From positions 1 to 51,647 of the forward strand of contig JAAWCE010000106.1 of NCBI GenBank assembly GCA_022793065.1: a DNA stretch of 51,647 bases, read 5' to 3'. Both the position numbers and the translations under genes were made by a program. A model generated the notes under the pieces. The model saw only the letters and a program-made list of their open reading frames with translations. It was not told the DNA's origin and searched no databases. This stretch comes from Lachnospiraceae bacterium. Its GTDB lineage: Bacteria; Bacillota; Clostridia; Lachnospirales; Lachnospiraceae. Within the stretch, counting starts at the first letter, position 1; every line of letters begins with the position of its first letter. This document shows positions 45,232 to 51,647 of this stretch, piece after piece.

Positions 45232-46768
45232 GAAAGTTCTTGTGGAGTATCTAAGGCTTTCCATTGAGGACGGAGATATTGTTTCAAACAATGAAAAGTT
45301 GGAAAGTGACAGTATTTCCCATCAAAGAGAGTTAATAGCGGAGTATCGGGAGAAGAAGAAATTATTTCCGGGTGTACAAGCTATGGAAATAGTGGATGAC
45401 GGCTATAGTGGGACAAACTTTGAAAGACCAGGAGTCCATCGTTTATTGTCTATGGCCAGAAGCAGGGAGATAGATTGTATTATTGTGAAAGATATTTCCA
45501 GGTTCGGAAGAAATTACCTGGAGGTAGGGGATTACCTGGAGCAGATTTTTCCTTTTTTGGGAATTCGGTTTATTTCTGTCAATGATGATTACGATAGTGA
45601 TGATTATTTGGGAACCACTGGAGGGATAGAAGTTGCTTTTAGAAGTCTTTTGTATGATATGTACAGTAGGGATTTGTCGGTGAAGATGTGTTCCGCATTG
45701 GAAGTCAGGAGGAAGAGAGGGGATTATATTGGTCCCAGGCCGCCGTTTGGATATTGCTTTTCAGAAAATAAAAGGGAATTGATCGTTGATAAGGTGGCGT
45801 CGCAGTATGTAAAGAGAATTTTTGAGCTGGCATGTATGGGGTATACGACCGGAAAAATAGCAGTCAAATTGAATGAAGAAAATATACCTACGCCTGGAAG
45901 ATATAAGAATCAATATAAAAAGGTGTATCATATGCTGGACGGAAAGGGATACTGGGACCGAAAGATGGTGTTAAAAATATTGGAAAACAAAGTTTATCTT
46001 GGGACGGCAGTAGGTGCAAAATATAAAGTTACAAAAATTGGGGGTAAACAATTTATACGGAATCCTGATAAAGACAGGATTTATGTTCCGGGGATACATG
46101 AGGCCATTGTTACGGAGGATGTGTTCCTGGATGCCTTGCGTGTTATACAAAACAGAGGGGAGCAAAAAGGCAAACGTCATTATTTTAACAGAGAGGGCGT
46201 ACTGATGGGGAAACTTAAATGCGGGAAATGTGGGAAAAATTTGGTACGCATTACCTGTACAACAGAGCCTTGTTACATTTGCGAGCGAGCAAAATATGAT
46301 AAAAGTAAAGGCTGTTTTGACGGGCAGGTAAAGGAACGAATAATAGAAAAGGAGATCTTAGCATGTATTCGTCAGAAAATTCGGCAAGAAAGCAGGCAGC
46401 AAGGTCAGGCAGCCGGATTGGATAACTGTAATATGAGTAAAATTAAGAAGGAGATTTCTTTGGTGGAAGCGAAAAAGAAGGCATTAAAGGCAGAAAAACA
46501 GTTTTTGTATCAACGATATAAAGGGGGACAAGTGGAGCGAAGCTTTTATCTGAGTAAAATAGAACAACTGCGGGAGGCAGAAAACAGGTTGCTTGAGCAG
46601 GCATTACAGGCGGAGCACAAGAAAAAAGTGTATGGGCCGCAGACAGAGAAAGAACAGGAAAATGATGAGATGGAAAGGCTCACAAGAGAGTTGGTGGAGC
46701 AGTATGTTCAAGCGGTATATGTCAACGACAAAATGAAAGTTGATGTTATTTGGATTGAAAATGTGTAA
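45203..46768 (+). CDS. Large serine recombinase, module 1 position C
   Basis: The protein has 521 residues from ATG 45203, or about 514 if TTG 45224 (better placed behind a G-rich ribosome site) is used. It has a very short N-terminus before the catalytic YLRLS (Ser20), then DDGYSGTNFERPG, KDISRFGRN, GPRPPFGYCFS and a zinc ribbon CGKCGKN with ICERAKYDKSKGC. The domain order is complete. It is the third member of the trio and parallels the partial gene at 51511. A small ORF overlaps its last 8 nt. Confidence 0.94.
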   Translation: MKGGILCLAEKVLVEYLRLSIEDGDIVSNNEKLESDSISHQRELIAEYREKKKLFPGVQAMEIVDDGYSGTNFERPGVHRLLSMARSREIDCIIVKDISRFGRNYLEVGDYLEQIFPFLGIRFISVNDDYDSDDYLGTTGGIEVAFRSLLYDMYSRDLSVKMCSALEVRRKRGDYIGPRPPFGYCFSENKRELIVDKVASQYVKRIFELACMGYTTGKIAVKLNEENIPTPGRYKNQYKKVYHMLDGKGYWDRKMVLKILENKVYLGTAVGAKYKVTKIGGKQFIRNPDKDRIYVPGIHEAIVTEDVFLDALRVIQNRGEQKGKRHYFNREGVLMGKLKCGKCGKNLVRITCTTEPCYICERAKYDKSKGCFDGQVKERIIEKEILACIRQKIRQESRQQGQAAGLDNCNMSKIKKEISLVEAKKKALKAEKQFLYQRYKGGQVERSFYLSKIEQLREAENRLLEQALQAEHKKKVYGPQTEKEQENDEMERLTRELVEQYVQAVYVNDKMKVDVIWIENV

Positions 46769-46913
46769 AATAAAAAGTATTAGTCTTTCTCTGACAGCAC
46801 CTTATGGAGAGAAAGTGAAAGCATATCTGCGCGCAGGGGCAAGACCGCTGCGGGGGGAGAATGAATATCCTAACAGTCGGGTAGGAGGGAATGTTATTAT
46901 AGTGTCAAGTTAG
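46761..46913 (+). CDS. Small ORF that runs into an inverted-repeat element
   Basis: ATG 46761 overlaps the end of recombinase C by 8 nt and gives 50 residues, starting MCKIKSISLSLTAPYGEKV. The last nine codons and the stop lie inside the left terminal repeat of the element at 46884-47059, so the original C-terminus may have been cut off. The basic N-terminal part could be the start of a recombinase-associated protein. No family is recognised. Confidence 0.35.
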   Translation: MCKIKSISLSLTAPYGEKVKAYLRAGARPLRGENEYPNSRVGGNVIIVSS

Positions 46914-47059
46914 AGGAAAGCCCAAAGAATTCAGGGGTTCCGCTGATTTCGTCCAAGAGAAAAACTGCCGTGAAAATGACAAAACAGGGTTAAATTTATT
47001 AATTTAGGACCCTGTGACAGGGAAATCAGGCAACTTGACACTATAATAACATAACCTCC
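46884..47059. mobile_element. MITE-like element with 28-bp terminal inverted repeats
   Basis: The left arm (46884-46911) and right arm (47032-47059, inverted) share GGAGG, two mismatched bases, then a 21-bp identical stretch beginning ATGTTATTATAGTGTC. An inner CTGATTTC/GAAATCAG pair and a central ACAGGGT/ACCCTGT hairpin add more symmetry. It is about 176 bp long and encodes no protein. It lies between the two recombinase modules. The size and symmetry fit a non-autonomous transposable element; no target duplication is obvious. Confidence 0.7.
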
Positions 47060-47063
47060 CAAA

Positions 47064-47369
47064 TTGCCGGCAGATGTAAGTGAGGATGATATCCTGCGGT
47101 GGCTTTCGCTGTTTAAGGCGGAAACAGAAGAATTGGAGAAGATGAAAGAGAGGAAGGTGCCAGTTATGGGTCAGGCGATGAATGTTTATTATACGATTAC
47201 AGCTTCGTCAGAGTTTCGTGAAAAGGAAAGACTACGTGCGAAAGCAAGGCATGATAAGGCACAGGCGTTATATAACGTAAGGAAGGAAAGAGATATTGAT
47301 ATGTCGGTGACAGACCAGATTGAGGATGTGGGGCAGTTTATCACAGCGAATAAAAGTGAGAAATATTAA
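47064..47369 (+). pseudogene. C-terminal fragment of an Rpn/PD-(D/E)XK nuclease-family transposase
   Basis: About 100 codons read like the C-terminal part of the Rpn (recombination-promoting nuclease)/PDDEXK_2 putative transposase family: ILRWLSLFKAETEELEKM, then FREKERLRAKARHDKAQAL. The nuclease core, normally about 200 residues upstream, is missing. The fragment begins 5 nt after the inverted-repeat element. Insertion of that element, or a deletion ending at it, probably truncated the gene. No start codon with a ribosome site is visible. Confidence 0.72.
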
Positions 47370-47489
47370 AAAAAGGGCAGAGAGATTGTGTATGGTGTGT
47401 CATAGGACAATGGGAAGGTGAAATACAATACATCAAAGAAAGGTTGCCGGGAAATAACTTTTTGGCACAGGCGGAAAGGAAAGGCGGAA

Positions 47490-47759
47490 ATGAAACTCAC
47501 AAAGGAAGCTCTTGCGGAAATGGCGGCAGTGGATATCAGAACGGTGGATATATCGGAATTGACAGATTTGCGGGAGATAGAAATTGACACTTCGCAGCCG
47601 GTGGAGAAAAAACTGGAAGCGTTTGCCAGGCAGACCAATAATGTCTATGTAAACCGGATTGGGGACTATGTGGTAAAAGTCAGATTTCAGGAAAGCGGAG
47701 CGACCATAGATGACAAGATGGCTGAGTACTTGCGAAGGCTGTCTGAGGTTTACATATAG
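47490..47759 (+). CDS. DUF6870-like small protein, first gene of recombinase module 2
   Basis: An 89-residue protein from ATG 47490 (AAAGGAAAGG upstream; the frame is open to 47418 without a better start). It is a diverged paralogue of the gene at 41621: the VDIRTVDISELTDLREIEI block matches at most positions. Again it precedes a trio of large serine recombinases, here with a gap of 152 nt. The repeated pairing argues that this protein is part of the system rather than a random neighbour. Confidence 0.8.
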   Translation: MKLTKEALAEMAAVDIRTVDISELTDLREIEIDTSQPVEKKLEAFARQTNNVYVNRIGDYVVKVRFQESGATIDDKMAEYLRRLSEVYI

Positions 47760-47911
47760 AAAATAAAGGAAATATGCGAAAATATGCCGAAAAGGGCTTG
47801 ATGAAAAAACATTTATGTTGAGCTGATGGCAGGACAAATCAGTGGAACTCCTGGCTTTGGATGTTGCGGAAGCCGTCGGCTTTTACTAACAATAAAGTCA
47901 GGGGTGAAACA

Positions 47912-49780
47912 ATGAAAGAAAAATCTATCAATCACAAAAAACATTTCTATGCCGCCATGTATCTGCGTCTTTCCAGGGAGGACAATGATGTGAGCGTTTC
48001 CTGTGATGGAAGCGTGGAGGGAAGGAGCGGTGTATTCAGGGCCGAAAGTAACAGCATAAGCAGTCAAAGGGAATTGATCCGAACCTATATCCGGGAACAG
48101 GAGGATATGGAACTCTTTGACTGTTACGCAGATGACAATTATTCCGGCAGCAATTTCAACAGACCAGAATTTAAAAGAATGATAAGCGATATTGAAGCGG
48201 GCAGAGTGAACTGTGTCATTGTGAAAGACCTGTCCCGTTTTGGGCGTGATTATATAGAAACCGGGAGGTATCTGGACAGGATATTCCCGGCACTTGGGGT
48301 GCGCTTTATTGCCTTAACCGACCGATATGACAGCTTTTCGGCAGACGCAGGGGAGAGGAACATTGTGCTGCCGGTAAAGAATTTTATTAACGACAGCTAT
48401 TGCAGGGATATTTCCATCAAGGTCAAAAGCCAGCTTGCGGTGAAACGCAGGAGCGGGGAGTGTCTTGCACCCTTTGCGGTATACGGTTATCGGAAATCTC
48501 AGGAAGAAAAGAATAAGCTTCTGGTTGATGATTACGCTGCTGGGATTGTCCGCAGGATTTTTGCCTGGAAAATTCAGGGAATGGCAGTTTCCGCCATTGC
48601 GAGGAAGCTGAATGAACTTCATATCCTGTCACCAAAGGAATATAAGAAGTCTCTGAACTTGAATTACCGGGGCGGTTTTTTCGGCGGGAATAGCCCAGGT
48701 TGGAGCAGTCCAGCGGTAAAGCGGATATTGACCAATGAGGTCTATTTGGGCCATATGGTACAGGGAAAGACGGAACGGATCAACTACAAAGTAAAGAAAA
48801 ACATAGAGAAGCCCAAAGAGGAATGGATCAGGGTGGAAAATGTTCACACTCCGGTGATATCCCAGGATGATTTCCGGATTGTGCAAAACCTGTTACAGGC
48901 AGACGGGCGTGTGAGACCGGAGAAAAAGGAAGTCAGTCCGTTTATGGGGCTGTTGTTCTGTGGGGATTGCGGGGAACAGATGATAAGGCGTGTCAACCGT
49001 TATAAAGGAACGGAAAAGGTATATTATATCTGTTCCACAAAAAACCGTGGGGAAGGATGCAGCCGCCACAGTATGGAGGAAGGGGTATTAAAGGGACTTG
49101 TGGGGGATGTGGTCCGTCGATACGCTAATGACTTTATGGAACAGGAGAAACTTTTTTCACGGGCCAGGGAGCAGCAGGTCAATTTGGAGGCAGTTGTAAG
49201 TTACAGTCAAGAAATTGCGCGTCTGAAAAAGGAGCGGGATAGATATGATAACCTATGTCTGGGACTGCATGAGGATTTGAGAAAAGGTGTCATTACAAAA
49301 GAAGAATTTGAGCGGCTGCATAGTGAATTCCGGCGGAAAGCGGATTCCTTGCTGGAAGCGGAGGAAAAGCAGGAGAAACTTGTGCGGGAAATGTTGCGGT
49401 CAGGAGTACTCAGCGCAAGACGTCTTGCGTCTTTTCAGACATCTTTGGAGTTAAAAGAGATAGACCGCCATACCCTTGCCAGCATGGTGAAAAAAATAAG
49501 GGTATACGAAGGGAAAAGGGTGGAGATTGTGTTCTATTTTCAAGACCGCTATAAGGCTATGGCAGATGTAAACCAGCATTTTACAGTTGAAGAAAATGTG
49601 GGGAGTACTCTGAGGAAAATTAGAGGGGAACTGGCTGGAAGTGCGGAGAGGGTGGGGGCGAGAAAAAGAGTAGACGTAGTTGAAAAAGTGGAGGCATTAG
49701 AGGAAACAAAAAGAGTAGAAATGGCTGAGAATGTAGAGGCATTAGGATTAACCTCATCCAGAACGGAAGGGGATGTCTGA
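47912..49780 (+). CDS. Large serine recombinase, module 2 position A
   Basis: The 622-residue protein starts at ATG 47912 (AGGGGTG ribosome site). The catalytic motif is YLRLS (Ser21), with KDLSRFGRD, the recombinase domain with APFAVYGYRKS and a zinc ribbon CGDCGEQM. It is about 65 residues longer than its module 1 counterpart. The extra length comes from an insert after the active site (about residues 27-45) and a C-terminal extension with a 15-residue repeat (KRVDVVEKVEALEET, then KRVEMAENVEALGLT). All key residues are present. Base composition looks more GC-rich than module 1, suggesting separate acquisition. Confidence 0.95.
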   Translation: MKEKSINHKKHFYAAMYLRLSREDNDVSVSCDGSVEGRSGVFRAESNSISSQRELIRTYIREQEDMELFDCYADDNYSGSNFNRPEFKRMISDIEAGRVNCVIVKDLSRFGRDYIETGRYLDRIFPALGVRFIALTDRYDSFSADAGERNIVLPVKNFINDSYCRDISIKVKSQLAVKRRSGECLAPFAVYGYRKSQEEKNKLLVDDYAAGIVRRIFAWKIQGMAVSAIARKLNELHILSPKEYKKSLNLNYRGGFFGGNSPGWSSPAVKRILTNEVYLGHMVQGKTERINYKVKKNIEKPKEEWIRVENVHTPVISQDDFRIVQNLLQADGRVRPEKKEVSPFMGLLFCGDCGEQMIRRVNRYKGTEKVYYICSTKNRGEGCSRHSMEEGVLKGLVGDVVRRYANDFMEQEKLFSRAREQQVNLEAVVSYSQEIARLKKERDRYDNLCLGLHEDLRKGVITKEEFERLHSEFRRKADSLLEAEEKQEKLVREMLRSGVLSARRLASFQTSLELKEIDRHTLASMVKKIRVYEGKRVEIVFYFQDRYKAMADVNQHFTVEENVGSTLRKIRGELAGSAERVGARKRVDVVEKVEALEETKRVEMAENVEALGLTSSRTEGDV

Positions 49781-49781
49781 T

Positions 49782-51509
49782 ATGGCAAGAACATCAAAAC
49801 GCATCCATGTTTCCCAAAATGACATAGCCATACAAGGAGACAGACAGGTGAAGCAGCAGGGGGTGAAGTCTTATAAAGCGGGGATTTACGCCAGGCTTTC
49901 CTCAGACCAAACTCTGAAAAAAAGGGAATTCCCGGAGGGCCCAAATAACAGTCTTGAGACACAGATTGAGATTGCGGAGAAATATGTGGAGGATTGGAAC
50001 CGACAGCATAAGGATAGGATTGAGGTGGTTGGCCGCTATAGGGATCTGGGAAAAACCGGAACCAATTTTGACCGGGACGCTTTTCAAAGACTGATGCAGG
50101 ATATACGGCTGGGGGACATTAACTGTGTGATTGTAAAAGACTTGTCCAGATTTGGCAGGAATTACCTGGAAGCTGGAAATTACATAGAAAAGATATTCCC
50201 TTTTCTGGGGGTCAGGTTCATTGCGGTTGCGGACGGATTTGACACAGGGGTTGAGGGCAGCCATACAGGACAGATAGCGTCAGAGATAAAAAATCTGGTA
50301 AACGATATGTACGCGAAAGACTTCTCCGCTAAGGCCAAACTGTCCTTGAAACAGCGTAGGGAGGAAGGTTCTTATGTGGGAGGCCCGCCGCCCTATGGGT
50401 ATGAGGCATATATGGAGGGGCGGCTTAGGAAGCTGCGCCCGGACAGGAATACAGCGGAGATTGTCCGCATGATTTACCGGAAATTCGTGGAAACGGAAAA
50501 CTGTAAGGCGGTGGCCGATTACCTGAACACCAGAAGGATTCAGCCGCCGGCAATCTATAAGAAAAGCGGGGAGGCATACTGTCCGCCAGGAGCGCCTTAT
50601 CATGGGTGGAACAGGGGCAGCATTCAGCGCATTATTACAAATGACATTTATTCCGGAAAGCTGGTGCAGGGCAAAAGCGCCATCACTGCGAAAAAGGAAC
50701 AAAACAGGGTATGGAAGCCGGAAAAAGAATGGGTAAGGATAGAAGACGCCCATGAGCCTCTTATAGATGCTTCTTTGCATGAACAGGTTGTCCAGGTTCA
50801 GGAAAAAATAAAGGAGCGGACACTTAGCCATAATCACCATACGGAAGATTGTCCCATAGAGGAAAATATATTTGATAAAGTGTTATACTGCGGTGTATGC
50901 GGTAAGAAAATGACAAGGCACAGTTATGTTAAGGAAGGTATGGACGGAAGAAAGCGGCGCATGGATGGTTATTTCTGTTCGGTTGGCGGCAGCAGTAAAA
51001 CGGATCGCTGTCCAAACGCTAACAGGATCTCTAAAATAGCGTTGGAAAATGTTTTATTTTCTCTGTTTGAAACAGAATTTTCTACACATCTGAAAAAGCA
51101 GAAAGACTATGTGGAATGGGGACATGTGTTCATTCAGCAAAAGACACGGGAACTATATTTGAAACTGCGGCAGATAGAAAAGCAAAACCAAGCGCTTTCA
51201 GAGGAAGAGGGCCGAAAGTACATGGAATATCGTTCTGAAAAAATGACCCAGGAGGAATATGTAAAATATCGCTTATGGAAAGATGAGCGTTTGGAGGAAT
51301 TGGCAAAACAGAAAGCGCAATATGAAAAGAGGACAAAGAACCTGGAACGGCAGGGAGAAAACTACCTGAAGGCTATCCGCTCCCTTGTAAGGTTAAAAAA
51401 CAAAGAAACATTGACAAAAGATTTGATGGAGACATTCATTGACAAAATATATATTTACCCTGGGAAGAGAGTGGAAGTGATATTCACATACAGCGAAAGG
51501 GTGGACTAA
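49782..51509 (+). CDS. Large serine recombinase, module 2 position B
   Basis: The 575-residue protein is read from ATG 49782, 9 nt after GGAAGGGG; ATG 49773 is also in frame. It starts MARTSKRI, like position B of module 1. The catalytic motif is YARLS (Ser40), with GKTGTNFDRD, KDLSRFGRN, GGPPPYGYEA and a zinc ribbon CGVCGKKM. It begins 1 nt after position A and ends 1 nt before position C, so the trio is translated as a unit. Confidence 0.95.
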   Translation: MARTSKRIHVSQNDIAIQGDRQVKQQGVKSYKAGIYARLSSDQTLKKREFPEGPNNSLETQIEIAEKYVEDWNRQHKDRIEVVGRYRDLGKTGTNFDRDAFQRLMQDIRLGDINCVIVKDLSRFGRNYLEAGNYIEKIFPFLGVRFIAVADGFDTGVEGSHTGQIASEIKNLVNDMYAKDFSAKAKLSLKQRREEGSYVGGPPPYGYEAYMEGRLRKLRPDRNTAEIVRMIYRKFVETENCKAVADYLNTRRIQPPAIYKKSGEAYCPPGAPYHGWNRGSIQRIITNDIYSGKLVQGKSAITAKKEQNRVWKPEKEWVRIEDAHEPLIDASLHEQVVQVQEKIKERTLSHNHHTEDCPIEENIFDKVLYCGVCGKKMTRHSYVKEGMDGRKRRMDGYFCSVGGSSKTDRCPNANRISKIALENVLFSLFETEFSTHLKKQKDYVEWGHVFIQQKTRELYLKLRQIEKQNQALSEEEGRKYMEYRSEKMTQEEYVKYRLWKDERLEELAKQKAQYEKRTKNLERQGENYLKAIRSLVRLKNKETLTKDLMETFIDKIYIYPGKRVEVIFTYSERVD

Positions 51510-51510
51510 T

Positions 51511-51647
51511 ATGGAAGGGAAGAAAAAAACAGCCATATACCTACGGATTTCTGTAGAAGATACTGACCCTGAAAGAAGTGGAGGAGGGCAAGAGGAAAGT
51601 GTCAGCATTACCAGCCAGAGGAAGTATCTTTTAGAATATATTAAGAA
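51511..51647 (+). CDS. Large serine recombinase, module 2 position C (3' end outside window)
   Basis: The first 45 codons begin MEGKKKTAIYLRISVEDTD, with catalytic Ser14 in YLRIS, followed by SITSQRKYLLEY, the usual start of a serine recombinase catalytic domain. The very short N-terminus matches position C of module 1. The gene is cut by the window edge. Confidence 0.85.
   Translation, partial: MEGKKKTAIYLRISVEDTDPERSGGGQEESVSITSQRKYLLEYIK

Noticed and set aside
41913..51647. Recombinases as a DNA-inversion (phase variation) system
   Set aside because: These are the large type with zinc-ribbon domains, typical of integration, and no inverted crossover sites flank a promoter here. The only clear inverted repeats are the MITE-like ends.

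Overview
The window looks like the chromosome of a spore-forming, probably motile member of the Clostridia, most likely Lachnospiraceae. This is inferred from low-to-moderate GC, strong AGGAGG-type ribosome sites, the yicC-remA-gmk-rpoZ order, a Spo0A-type DNA-binding protein, a SpoVA-family subunit and a sigma-D (flagellar) promoter. No database search was possible. Family names come from motifs I recognise in the translations, and starts were chosen from ribosome-site spacing.

Layout. Positions 1-1700 hold the tail of an unknown gene, tRNA-Val(CAC) on the minus strand, a FliD-like gene behind a sigma-D promoter, and tRNA-Leu(CAG). Positions 1.7-4.9 kb hold an operon of an HHxxxDG acyltransferase, a zinc-ribbon membrane protein and an alpha/beta hydrolase. 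Positions 4.9-11.5 kb carry the dgt, dnaG and rpoD macromolecular-synthesis group, followed by one reading frame that fuses TrmK to a nucleoside kinase. Positions 11.5-14.3 kb (minus strand) are an ABC exporter with a histidine kinase but no response regulator. Positions 14.7-18.5 kb hold a receiver-less Spo0A-like regulator, glgA and a MOP flippase. rqcH (minus strand) follows, then a block of hairpin repeats. Positions 21-31 kb are a conserved housekeeping run: yicC, remA, gmk, rpoZ, rimO, pgsA, cinA, recA (with two LexA boxes), recX and rny. Positions 31-41.4 kb hold ridA, an isolated spoVA-type subunit, several hypothetical genes, a surface protein of about 1,980 residues and an Hsp20.

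From 41.6 kb to the right edge the window is a recombinase island. It contains two successive modules, each made of a small DUF6870-like protein followed by three tightly packed large serine recombinases. The last recombinase is cut by the window edge. The corresponding recombinases of the two modules resemble each other, so the module appears to have been duplicated or acquired twice. Between the modules lie a short inverted-repeat element (MITE-like), a fragment of an Rpn-type PD-(D/E)XK nuclease/transposase gene and a small ORF that runs into the element. This double recombinase-trio arrangement is the strongest candidate for an under-described system here. Its attachment sites and any cargo are not visible and probably lie to the right.
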